This document shows positions 13,165 to 24,890 of a DNA stretch of 64,000 nucleotides, in pieces. Numbering within the stretch: position 1 is the stretch's first letter; each line of letters starts with the position of its first letter. The DNA lies in NCBI GenBank assembly GCA_026874595.1, contig CM049306.1, positions 85,028,142 to 85,092,141 on the forward strand, written 5' to 3'. This DNA comes from Sipunculus nudus. Lineage: Eukaryota; Annelida; Sipuncula; Golfingiida; Sipunculidae. The position numbers were made by a program, and so were the translations under genes. The notes beneath the pieces were generated by a model. The model was not told where the DNA came from. It ran no database searches and saw only the letters and a list, made by a program, of their open reading frames with translations.

Positions 13165-13996
13165 TTGACTACCCATGTTCTAGTTATCCTAAACATTTTA
13201 ATAAAAAAGTTCTTATGAATATGTCAGCGAAAAAAAGCTATGTAGCCAAAGTCTTTCAGTTTGTGTAAAATGATATGCCAACAGGCTAAGGTCATGTCTG
13301 TGTCAATAAATAGCATGGCAGACTGCCAACTATTTCAGATTAGGCAACAGGTCAAGAGTTCAGTCAGTAAAGCCAAATGCAGGTCAAGAGTTCACTTAGT
13401 GCAGTAGCTGCAGCTGGCAATTCGTTTGGTTCACTCAGGTCAACTGCCTTACTCGGCTGAGCTTGGTCAGACCAGTGCACTTGGCTCGAGAGAAGTTTCA
13501 CTTAACTGCCTGATATTTTGGCATGTACATGCATCTTTGATGGCTTTCTCATAGACAAGGCTGATGGCACCACCTACAATGATTTTTTCACAGTGTATGC
13601 TCCAGCTTAATTTCCAAAAGTGATTTAACATATCAGCCTGAAACTATGGATGTTCTTACATCTCAGATAGTTTTGTTGTGTACAAGATTGTTGCACCACC
13701 TACAATTGCTTTGGGTTTCATGCATCTGTGCACATAACCCTAGAGTGTTTGAAGTATCTGCATGAAAATTTGCGTGTCCATATATCTTTGATGGCCTACA
13801 ATCATTGGTGTTGTGAACATCCATGCCTTTATTTCAGGAGTGACGTTTGGTGCTTTCATTCGGGATCAAAATATTTAGTACTTGCATTGTACATATACAT
13901 GTCACAAATGTACTTGAAAAGTAATGGTCCAGCATGTAAGCATTATACCTGATGTATATCCCATTGCACAAGTTCCCATTAGGCCTGTAGGCCTTG

Positions 13997-15220
13997 TTTT
14001 GTAATAGAAAATCTATATATTTCCCATATTTTAAATGGCCTTGCTGAATACAAAATAACTGGTGATTAATTTGTCATCAGTTGCTTTCAGTCATTCAAGC
14101 CATTATATAAGTATTAAAGCTTTAGTTTTGAAACCAGAAATAGATGACAATAAAGGAGGTATAGTGTTCTATAGTTAAACCAGAAAAACGTCATTTGAAC
14201 TTTTTAGTTAAATTAATGGATCTACTCTGTCATCATTTACTGTTTTGTTAAAGTCTTGACGAACATGAAGAACACAAAAACAGCTCTTTTATAAAAAATC
14301 TGATTAAAAATGGAGAGATCTCGTCAGTAACCTTTGTCTTGTATTTTGTGACATAAATTATCGATCAGCTGTTCACTTTCTTCTTCCCATTGTTTGGAAG
14401 GGAAAATGAAAGATGCAAGAAACCTTGTAAATAGATGGAGAAACAGGCCACCATCTGCACGGAGACAATATGCCAGTAACACTGAAACTGAGCAGATTTT
14501 CTGTAGCTAAAGATGAGCCAGAAAAAAAGAAGACGCCAATCACTTTGTGGCGGGACCGGATTTCTCTGATGCCTAAATGTCTGGTCCCAGCTGGAGGAGG
14601 AATATACTTGTTTCCCGAACCAGGGACTAAAAAGGTCTTCTGGAGCTCTATAATTGATTGGCTGGCATTCGCCTGCCCTCAAGACATGTGACACAGTTCC
14701 AGGTTGGCTTTACATCTGTAGCATGTAAATATTTATAGATATTACCCCAAACAAGTATACCCTGATTACTAAAAAAGAACACCTCCAGCCGCCGGTTTAT
14801 TTTAGCACCACACCTCTCAGTGACATCCTGCCTTTGGATTCGCCAGAATCCCCAACCAAACATTTCTCGCTTTGATTTTTTCCCTGCCACAACTTACAAT
14901 GTGATACCATCAGTAAAGTCAATAATAGAAATTGAACTTAGTTAATAGAATAACCCCAAGCATGTTATACCCTCCAGCAGGTGATTCAAGCCCCACTGTT
15001 CAGAACAACATACCATTCAGTGTTACCTATAGGACTTGGCTTGCTACTCTCACATTCTTACACTGTACATAGATCTTGTAACATAATGTTGACTGTGTAT
15101 GCTATCAAAACTGGTAGCTTACTAGCAGTCCTATCTAGGATGCAAAGTTTGATATTTGTGCCCACATTCAGTGTCTGTATCTGATTCTGTATTCACTTAT
15201 TCACTAAGATTTTGTGTATA
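13997..15220. other. Anonymous DNA with a GC-richer ORF stretch
   Basis: Most of this gap shows nothing. The stretch 14470-14691 is richer in GC than its surroundings and is open for 73 codons on the + strand (ATG to TGA), while the minus strand of 14365-14694 is open for 109 codons. I recognise no family in either. It could be an exon remnant or a conserved non-coding element. Confidence 0.3.
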
Positions 15221-17035
15221 AAGGCCTTGAAGGCCTTTTGCCTTTTTAGTTAACCTGTGAGCTTATGCCATGATGCAGCGCCTTCCGTCCACCATCATCC
15301 TTAAGTTGACAATGCTATCTTATTAACTGTCAGAGCTAGCATTTATTGAAGAATCAGTCACATGTCAAACTCTATTTGACTGAGCTTATTTTTTGGCTAT
15401 CTGCATTGACATAGATCATTTTATAAGGAAAAAGCTGAAAACCCTTAAAAATCTTCTTCTCCAAATCATCCAGCCAAATTGTTTCAATATTTCACAGAAA
15501 TAGTCCCAGAAACAATCTCTCTCAAGTTTGTTTGAATGGTTGTAGTTCGGTGATTTTTGGATGAGTTATGGGAAATCGAACTTAGTCATTTGGCCAAGAA
15601 AATTACTAACATAACAATCTCAAAAAACGACAGGAGATATCATCACCAAATTTTGTGCAAATGTTGGTCACATGACTCTTCTTTGAAGTTTAGGTTTTTG
15701 TGATGTCATCTACATTGACCTATGTTTAACAGGCAAAAACCTCATAATTTTAGCCCATTTAGCTTCTGTTTTAGAAATGTTTCATGATGAAACTGTCAAG
15801 CTGAATGGTATAATTTTTCACAAGAATTATTCCAGGGTAGGGTTCTCTCAAATTTATAAGAATAGATCATTTTTATTGATTTTTAGCTCAGCTGACTATA
15901 AGTCATCTGAGCTATAGTCGTGGTCCATTGTCCGTCGTCCGTCCGTCTGTCCGTCCGTCCGTCCGTCCGTAGATGTGGCACGTTTTGAAACCGTAAGACC
16001 TAGGAATCCAAAATTCGGCATAGTGTTAGATGTCCCCAAGATCTCCTACCAAGCCGAAAACTGGGTCTTTGCGACTTTGTTCCTTTGAGAAATTAAGGAA
16101 AAACCTCAATTTTTTATTAAAAACCTATTTTCACACTTCAGGGCTGCCTAATATCAAAACCACTTATCTGTTTTTCCTCATATTTACCATAAATATTCCT
16201 CTATATAGTTCCTATGTACATGCTTGAAATTATGTCTGTATTATATAATTTAAGAAAGTTATGGGCCAGAACAATGCATTTTGTAAAGCAAACTGTATTA
16301 TAATTAGGCAGCAGGTCAAGAGTTCAATCAGTGCAACCAGGTATAGGCCAAGAGTTCACTCAAGAGTGCAGTAGCTGCACCTGCAAATGAGTACTTGTTC
16401 ACTTTGGCGCAACTGCCTTCCTCATTTTAAGTTTGGTCATCAGAGTGCACCTTACTGAGAAGTTTAATGTATCAACCTGAAATTTTGGCCTGCCCATGCA
16501 TTTTGATGGCTTTCTCCTAAACAAGAATGGTAACACCACCTACAGTGATTTTTGCACAGTGTATGTCCCTGCTTATTTCTCAGAAGGGAATTGATATATC
16601 AGCCTAAAATTGTGGATTTCCATAAATCTCAAATAATTTTGTTGTATACAAGACTTTGGGTGACACCTAATATTGTTTTTAGGTTTCATGCATCTGTACA
16701 CATAGCTCATGAGTGGTTTGAAATATCTGCCTGAAATTTTGCATGTTCATACATCTTCGAGAGTTTCTCATACACAGGACTGGTGGTATCACCTACAATC
16801 ATTGTTTTTTCTAAACATGTCAGTTTTTTCAGGAGTGATGTTTGTGTAATTGGTGCTTGTACTCGGGTACAAAATATTTAGTACTTGCACTGTAGTTTGT
16901 ACATGTACATGTCACACGTGTACTTGAAAAGTAATCAAGTACTTTTCAAATAATGGTCAAGCTTGTTATTTGTGAAAGCATTATACCTGATGTATATCCC
17001 ATTGCACAGGTTCGCATTAGGCCTGTAGGCCTTGT
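15221..17035 (+). mobile_element. Repeat family B, copy B2 (complete ends, interrupted by A3)
   Basis: This copy shows both B ends: AAGGCCTTGAAGGCCTTTT at 15221 and AGGCCTGTAGGCCTTG at 17020-17035. The two ends are complementary over the AAGGCCT/AGGCCT blocks, and each is also locally palindromic. A truncated A element (A3) occupies 15884-16287, after which the B landmark AGGCAGCAGGTCAAGAGTTC resumes. Length without A3 is about 1.4 kb, so B copies differ strongly in internal content. No target duplication was evident. Confidence 0.62.
15884..16287 (+). mobile_element. Repeat family A, truncated copy A3 (nested in B2)
   Basis: It has the 5' hairpin, the (TCCG)n run (15931-15970) and the first 330 bases of the A core, closely matching A1. 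It stops at TTTTGTAAAG, where B2 sequence resumes, and the A 3' end is missing. A 65-codon open frame at 16030-16227 corresponds to the frames at 18151 and 40499. Confidence 0.72.
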
Positions 17036-17877
17036 CTTTAGGCTTTGGGGTTATGGCATTTCATTAAAAAAAAAGACAAATACTCTTGTAGAAAATTATA
17101 TCTTTTAGCTGACACTTTCATGGATGTTTCAACAAAAAATAATATGTTATAAGCTTTAAGTCATTATCAGTTGACTGACCTTACACCTCAATTAAAATGA
17201 TTACTTAGTCTCATGTACTGTTAATTTTGACCCTAAACTTCACTTCAGTATTTCCATCAGAATGGTTAACATTGACCCAAGTCATGGGCTCCCATGTTTA
17301 TGGAAAACCATTTAAATTTCATTAAAAAAAATTAAGCTTACATCAGTGAAATTATTATCATCAGGCTTTGTGATCTCTGTATGTCTCTTGACCGTTTAAT
17401 ATAGTTTCATTGTTGACATAAGAAGAAAGATGGTCGCATAATTAAAGCATAGATCAGTTTTACGTAAGAGAAATTTAATAACAGTATAGAAGAGCTCTTA
17501 TGAATGAAACGATGTGTGACACTTTATAAATTTACACCAGTTGTTCCCCAAACTAAGCATCTCCAAGGAATAAAATTATTTTAACCCTCTTTTACCTGAA
17601 ATAGAATACATGCTTCAATAGGGTTTATGTAGAGACTCATTTTCATTACACAGGATTCAGCTAAAAGACAGGGAAGAAATTATTCTTTTCGGGTCAGAGA
17701 AAAGTCAGTTAATTTTATTAAAAGCTGAGGAATCCTTTCCCTATTAGGGAATGTCATGGAAAAGATAACTATGGTAATTGTAGCTTATTGACAAGGATTG
17801 GCATTCCTAACTTTAAAGAATCAGCATTTCAGTCCATCTGTATTCTATATTAACTGTCCTTTCACTTCAGCTACTGG
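17036..17877. other. Anonymous AT-rich DNA
   Basis: No gene or repeat boundary is visible between B2 and the left target duplication of element C. Confidence 0.45.
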
Positions 17878-18150
17878 TTGTATACTAGTGGTGGGCCAAT
17901 CATCAAGTTTTATCGAAAGTCAGTCGGTTTGCTGCCACTTTCAAGCGCTCGATTACCAATGGCAACTATCGATTACATCATAATATGATTGTTAGCTCAG
18001 CTGACTATAAGTCATCTGAGCTATAGTCGTGGTCCATTGTCCGTCGTCCGTCCGTCTGTCCGTCCGTCCGTCCGTCCGTCCGTCCGTCCGTAGATGTGGC
18101 ACGTTTTGAAACCGTAAGACCTAGGAATCCAAAATTCAGCATAATGTTAG

Positions 18151-18354
18151 ATGTCCCCAAGATCTCCTACCAAGCCGAAAACTGGGTCTCTGCGACTTCG
18201 TTCCTTTGAGAAATTAAGGAAAAACCTCAATTTTTTATTAAAATCCTATTTTCACACTTCAGGACTGCCTAATATCAAAACCACTCATCTGTTTTTCCTC
18301 ATATTTACCATAAATATTCTTCTATATAGTTCCTATGTACATGCCAGAAATTAA
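18151..18354 (+). other. Short repeat-family ORF of A1 (67 codons)
   Basis: The open frame starts at the ATG in AGATGTCCCCAAG, and an equivalent frame exists in A3 (16030-16227) and A2 (40499-40702) with few amino-acid changes. In A0 the start is mutated. The product would be basic and short, with no recognised motif. Preservation in three copies may only reflect recent common origin. I do not claim it is translated. Confidence 0.3.
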
Positions 18355-19055
18355 GTCTGTTAGGTATAAATTCTTTAAGTTATGGGCCCAAACATAATGG
18401 ACTTTGTAAAAAATCAGGAAAAATATTTACTCACTTAACATGAAAAATTTTGAAACTAGAGTCTGTTTTCCCAAGTATATAACTATGTTTAATTAAGATT
18501 CAATTGTTTACCCAAAATTAGATCTGAATTTTGTAAATTTTTTAAGTAATTAGCATAAAAATAAAATCAGGACCTTAAATTTTGCCCAACTTTGACCATG
18601 GCACGTTTTTTTCCTGTAAGCACCATTGATTTAATTTTCACAGCATGTGAACATAAATATTTAATTAGTTTAAATCTGATATTTGGAAGTAAAAGCTTGA
18701 AAATTAAGCTAGTTATTGATTTTTTTCTTGAGGCTCTATTGTAGTCATTTGCTTTGTTTACAGATTACAGATGCAGGGTCCCACTCCAGATCACTGGAAG
18801 TCAGCTATACCAGAGTTTCTGATTTGTTACAGTCACTGGGGGAGATCCCCTGCTGTGACAGGTGTACAGTTATTCTCATATCACCACCCCAATGACCCCC
18901 CCCCCCCCCTGCAAACACAACCCACCAAGTGTTATGCAGTATTGTTATTGTTTTCACTGTATCTCCTTAATTGTAATGCTGCTTCCACTCTGATATGCAA
19001 AAACTTTCCTTGAAAAAGTAATTCAAGGTGTAATCCAGAAGATGCAATGTTGTGT

Positions 19056-19070
19056 AATGTAGCATTTTTA
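19056..19070. repeat. Left target-site duplication of the LINE
   Basis: AATGTAGCATTTTTA here is repeated at 31981-31993 (TGTAGCATTTTTA, with the two leading A merged into the poly(A) tail). Length 13-15 bp, typical of target-primed reverse transcription. Confidence 0.88.
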
Positions 19071-22000
19071 TATATATTACCGGTACCTAGAGACTAATTG
19101 AATAAGGTACACAAGATAACAGATAATTAACACTAAAATGAGAGGTAATGTGGATACGTTTTATACACTTGGCAATACAAAGATTCATTAATGAGTTTTT
19201 AACAACAGAATTTGATTTTCATTGTAACTTATGTAAATACATATTTAAAGATTGAAGGTTAAAAGCCGACTTGCTAGACAGAGTTGAAGGCATTCTAGTG
19301 AGAAATCAAAATTAATTTTTTAAAGGTTATACTTGCAATCATAATTATCAGAGATCTTAAGTCTGTTCCACTACAAATTGAGACAGTAATAATATGTTAC
19401 TTATGTCATTGTTTGATATATAGACCTGGAATTTGCATAGATTTCTGTATATTTTTAATATTGTTGAATATATATGTAGATACCAGTAGTCTGCATATTG
19501 TAGTAATTCAAATAATTAATAACCACAAATCCTTATGGACAGTGAATGTAATTTTTAAACATAAAAAATGTATATATACTGCATAAGGTTACTATCTTTT
19601 TCTCTGCTTATTTCACTGCACTAAATGGTATTTTACAGATATTATATAAAAAAGGGCTCACAATTACCATATGTATTCACTTATGTTCATATCATATAAT
19701 ACCATTGGTAGAATGCTTGGCAAAACTTTCCAGTACAACTCTGGATATACTTCAAATTGGTGGTTTTAAACCTTTCTTTAGAAGAACAAGAGTATGGTAA
19801 TTTTTATCCAGTACAAAGAAGGTACCTGTGTAATGTTTGTTCTTTTTGCCACATCATACAAAGGGATTTACATAATACATTTATAAATAGTAATCATATT
19901 TAAGCCACTTGCTCTGGCATTCAGTTTAGAGGGCCAATCAGAATTGTTACAGAATCAATTAATATATATCAGCAACATTTTCCAGTCTCTGTTTACCTGA
20001 AGAAATATGAAATTAAGAATAGCATCTGGATCTTACTCTTTTCCTAATTTTACATCAAAACGGTTATAGAAACTGTCAATGAAGATGCTGGTAAACTTTT
20101 TTTATTTAAAGTAGGTAAACATACTAATTATGTAAGAACAGCTTAATTTTTGCTGAGCCAAATTTTATTAATAGAGAGATAGATACATGTATCCAATCCC
20201 TAAGAATTGAAAAGTATTTTTCCTCATGGAGATGATTGTGCTATATATACATTTATGCTAATTTTGAGATAAATCTGAGATGGATTTAAATGGATTTTTT
20301 TACAAATGAATTTAGATACACAACCATCTTTGGTATCAAGTAAGGGATATTGAATTTGTATGCCTTTTTTATGCATGGTATGTTAAAATTATTGTTAATA
20401 TTAGATGAGACAATATAATATCAGATGATATGTTAAAATTAGATGAGAATGCTTAGCTTCTCTTTCAATAATTTCCACGATTATACTATATAATATTGTA
20501 TTAGAGATTCTGGTCAACCTTGAACCTTTATGTATGTACGTATATATATGTTTAAATATTGCGTATATAGTTTTATGTATCCCAGTTATATACTATAGTG
20601 CATTACAGTTAAAATTATAATTCATAGCTCAATTTACACTCAACTTTACAAAATACCCCCCCCCCCCCCAAAAAAAAAAAATTAGAAATAATATTTAATA
20701 AATTGATAACCTGTATCAATACCATAATGATATACCATATTACAAATCTACAACTTGTGATTCAGCTTAGTGCACTGTAGTGGAACAACATATCAGAATT
20801 ATTAATATATGTATTTTAGTCTAAGCTTTACGATAAGATTACTATTCAGGATAAGGAGTTACAGTTTCAACAGGTTGAGACAATTTATCTAAGACTAAGC
20901 TTTTTTTTCTTTTTTTTTATTATTTCTGGAGATAAGTCTCATGCTGTAAGTTACAATACAAACATGATAATTATGGAATATTATTATTCGTACTGGGCAA
21001 ATGATGCAAACATTTTATAAAAGCACCTAAAAAGAGTGTAAACATAAATATTTACTTATAAATTACTTTATATACACCCATAGTGTACCCATAGTCAGTT
21101 CTACTGTTAATTTTAGTGTTACAGTGAAAATTTTATAGGGATCTGACAGATCTTTACAAAAATCATCATATCTTTTTACCAACAGTTTTTCTTGCCTAGG
21201 TATGATTGTGGGTGTAGTAAACTGATTCCTAGTGGGGTTGGAGGACACCAAGCTACTTTGTGAGGCCATCATTATAACTAAATCGGAACGTGAAAAAATT
21301 TAATGAAAATCCATGCACATAATGAAAGCAGAAGTCATTAGACTTCGGTGGCACTGAGATGCCTCACCAAATATCTGATTGATTTTCATGCAAGTTATAA
21401 ACGTTAACCAATATAGTTTCTGAATAAAATTCTCAGAATGTTTGTATATTTAATTAGGTCAGAGGAAACTAGGCTACTTCTAGGGCCTGTTTATCTTGTA
21501 ATATCACAGTAATAATTTACTTGATTTGATAGAACTTCACAAATTCCATAACCTTTCACCAACAGATTATCATGCCCAAGTCAACTATTGGCAAAAAATA
21601 TATACACAATTAATGAGGCCAGAGGTGTAATTGCAATAAATTATCTGGAATACTGTAGACCTTAGTGAAACTCAACTCTAATTGAACCAATATAACACCT
21701 TCCCTTAAATCCATGTTCATTTAATGAGGTCAGAGGTCAACAGAATTTGATGGCACCATGATGATGCCAAAATATGGTAGATTTATTCTATTTAACTCAT
21801 AAATATGTATTAATACAAATTTCACTTGATCTAAAGTCTCAACAAAATGCATGTACCGATATATTAATTAGGTTAGAGGTCACAAGACACGACATATTAT
21901 GCATCTTAATAGGACTGCTGCATAGATTAGGTTTGTTCATATAATCTGCCATATAGGATAGAATATATTTTTTTATAACTTAAAATTTTGTTAGATTACC

Positions 22001-22306
22001 TTGTTTACTGTAGAAAGTAAGTTTTTTTTTAACTACTATACACATAATAAAGAGCTCCGCTGATAAGTAGTCAGCATTTGATAGGTATTCTTTCTGTTGC
22101 AAGATGCATCAGAACTTACTACACATCATAACTTGGAAGCATGTTATCGCGTCACATATCTGTTATCTAAGTGACTTAGTAACTTTTGTTATTTACTGTA
22201 TGTTTGTCATAGCTATTATATGTAATGTGGGTACATTAATGACCAAAATTGCATTAATATATATCTTTAAATCTTTTGTCAAAAAAATAATTAACATAGT
22301 ACATAT
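19071..22306 (+). other. Upstream part of the LINE, no ORF1 seen
   Basis: This is AT-rich DNA between the left target duplication and the ORF2 start. No open frame longer than about 75 codons occurs, and none has an ORF1-like coiled coil or RRM. It contains a C12/A11 homopolymer stretch (20656-20681) and a degenerate tandem block near its 3' end. It may be a 5' UTR with promoter function, or it may include undetected older insertions. Confidence 0.45.
21440..21900. repeat. Degenerate tandem units ahead of LINE ORF2
   Basis: The motif TTAATKAGGYCAGAGG recurs at about 21452, 21607, 21720 and 21865 in a similar AT-rich context, with spacing of 110-155 bases. Units are strongly diverged. L1 elements of some animals carry promoter monomers in this position; that role here is inference. 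Confidence 0.5.
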
Positions 22307-23244
22307 ATGTCTAATACTTGTCAGATAGTATCATTGAATGCCAGAGGACTGGCCAGTTATTCTAAAAGAAGAGAAGTTTTTCATTGGTTAAACAAGAAAG
22401 AATGTCATATTATATTTTTACAAGAGACTCATAGTACTTCAAAATGTGAAAATAAATGGAAATCAGAATGGGGACATCAAATATATTTTAGCCATGGCAC
22501 TAACCAAGCAAGAGGGGTATGTACATTAATTAAAAACAAAACTGCCTTAGAGATAAAAGCTGTAAGAGGGGATAATCATGGGAGATATTTAATTATTAAT
22601 ACAATAATAGGTCAACATGAGATCTCCTTTGTTAACATATATGCACCAAATAAGGATGAACCCTGCTTCTTTGAGGAACTTATTAATGTTATCAGCACCA
22701 ATTGTACAGGCAGCTTAATAATAGGTGGAGATTTTAATTTAACTCTTAATCCAAACTTAGATAAAAAGGGCGGGCATTCTAAAAGTCACATGAAATCTAG
22801 ACAAGTGATAAGCCATTGGATAGAATTAGAACAGTTATCTGATATCTGGAGATTACAACATCCCAATCATTTAGAATATACATGGCATAGATATCTTCCT
22901 AAACCAGTATTTTGCAGACTTGACTTCTTTCTAATTAGTGATAGCCTAATAAGTTGTATAAACCAATCTGATATTGAAGCTGGGTATAAAAGTGACCACT
23001 CTTTGATTAAAATAAATATGGCAATAACAGAACATAAGAATGGACCAGGTTTCTGGAAATTGAATTGTTCATTATTAAAGGATCAAAGTTATATCTCCAA
23101 AATAAAAGAGTGTATAAAAGACACTATTAACAATAATAAAGGAACAAATCCATCATTAATGTGGGATACTTTAAAATGTCAGATAAGAGGAGAAACAATA
23201 GCATACGCAGCCTACAAGAAAAAAGTACAAACACAACAGATTAA
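22307..23244 (+). pseudogene. LINE ORF2, endonuclease half (interrupted by D)
   Basis: This encodes the N-terminal exonuclease-endonuclease-phosphatase fold endonuclease that nicks target DNA for LINE integration. In about 312 residues one sees the metal-site Asn in LNARGL (N11), the catalytic Glu in LQET (E40), IYAPN (111-115), GGDFN (D142, N144), the substrate-loop CRLDFFL (203-209), and the C-terminal SDH (229-231) that carries the catalytic His. All expected catalytic residues are present. The ATG at 22307 is kept because the family's usual start lies a few residues before the LNARG motif. The frame runs into insertion D at the TTAA at 23241, after which 27 unrelated residues precede a stop at 23321-23323. 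Downstream ORF2 resumes at 28817. Confidence 0.92.
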
Positions 23245-23440
23245 CCCTTTACTGTTCAGATTAGCCTGTGGATTGTCACACTCCTACTGTTCAGATTTAT
23301 TTTGCATTTTTTCCACATTTTGACATGAATCTATATAAGAGACATTTACTCAGTAACCGTTAAAGGTATCTTTGTGAAATTTTCAGCTTTTACTGTCAGG
23401 TATATGTCCTTCATGTTATTTTATTTATTTTCTACATACC

Positions 23441-24890
23441 TGGTTTGATATGTATGTAACTAAGGTATATACAGGTAAAAACAGGTAAATCTGTACTACC
23501 TGTATTTCCACTCACTGGTATATCACCAAAATGACCCCTTTCATCCTGTTCAGGTAACCCATGAACCATTTGATAAAAAAAGGGAAATGTAAGGATTTTT
23601 TTTTCACTCTAAGGTAATTATATATTAAAGGTAAGAAAAAGGTAAATGATTTGGTTTAACACTGGAAAGGGAACCACCGACGAACCAGAATGTGCTAGTA
23701 AAATTGGATTTTTCTGTGGGAATCATATATTTTTCACCTGAAAAGCTTGCTGACCAAAAGAGCACATTCTATGACTATTGACATATAACACATATGTTTA
23801 CCTGTACAGGTAAGTAAAGGTAAATTATTTTTTTTTCTGAATATGTACGCAAACACCTTGTTCATCAATATAGTTACTATAAATTAATACCTTCTCTATT
23901 TATGGACTGTATAATTCATTTTGATATAAGAACAGGTGCTTTTAATACAGTAATTAAGTTACCTATGTGAATAGTACCTTTGTTCTTCAACTGATCTAAT
24001 TACCTGTGGCAGTGACAAAATCATGCTGAAAAGTGGCTGAGAAGAATATGGATAAACAAGTGTCAACTGTGTAAAACCATTATATTTTGATTTTTCAGAC
24101 ATGTAAAACATAAATTGATAATTTTGGTTACGGTTACACATAAAAAACATACTCACCTGTACAGGTGAGTTCAGGTAAATACAGGTAAATTATTTTTTTA
24201 ATGAAGTATATATTTTATACATGTAATAAGGGAGAAAAAAAACATACAACTTAATTTTGAGTGCCATGTGTAAAATTTATGAATTATAGGTACTAACTGC
24301 ACTATTTATTGGGTTACCTGAAATGATACCTTTGATCTTAAACAGATTTAATTACCTTTGTAAGTACAGAATATAAAGACAACTTTTTATTTTAAAAGTG
24401 GAGAGGAAATTTTTGAAGGAGTTAAAACAATATGCAGAAACTATCTTTTAATTAACTGCACAGCCACGAGACTTGTGGATTTCAATTTTGCCAATTTCTA
24501 CCTGTAAAAGTTTACTCACCTGCACAGGTAAGATCAGGTAAATAAAGGTAAATTCTCATTTTTTTAATTTAAATTATATATTATACTTGTTATAAGGGAC
24601 ATTGCAATAAAAACTATTTACTTTTGTCCAATGTGCAAAATATATAATTTATGGGTGTGAAATGCACTAATTATCTGGTTACCTGTAATATACCTTTTTA
24701 TGTCAAATTAATATATTTTTACATGTGCAGGCAAAAACAAATCGCCGACTGATTTTAAAATAAAATCTGGAAAAATGTGTCTACCCTGTTTGTTAACATT
24801 TCATGCAATAATAAAATTGCTGTTTAGTTGGTCTGTCGCGTTTAACTGCACTTGTAAAAATCCAGGTGCGACAGGTAAACAGGTGTGCAC
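23441..24890. repeat. About 360-bp tandem array inside D
   Basis: Units start at ACCTGNACAGGTRAG-type sites at about 23800, 24155 and 24518, with weaker copies before (about 23441) and after (about 24840). Periods are about 355-363. Units share GGTTACCT...GTACCTTT...TTAATTACCT blocks and ACAGGTAAAT repeats. Two units carry the perfect palindrome ACCTGTACAGGT. Confidence 0.82.

Larger units (their letters stand above)
11085..13996 (+). mobile_element. Repeat family B, copy B3 (5'-truncated, interrupted by H)
   Basis: Homology to B begins near 11090 in the CCATGCTATCTTAAAAAC block and ends at the standard terminus AGGCCTGTAGGCCTTG (13981-13996). Internal sequence matches B1 and B4 in order. 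The stretch 11739-13164 is foreign: B4 runs directly from TTTCAATAGGCATCTGTTA into TTATCCTAAACATTTT, while B3 has element H between the two halves. No 5' terminus is visible. No protein is encoded. Confidence 0.6.
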
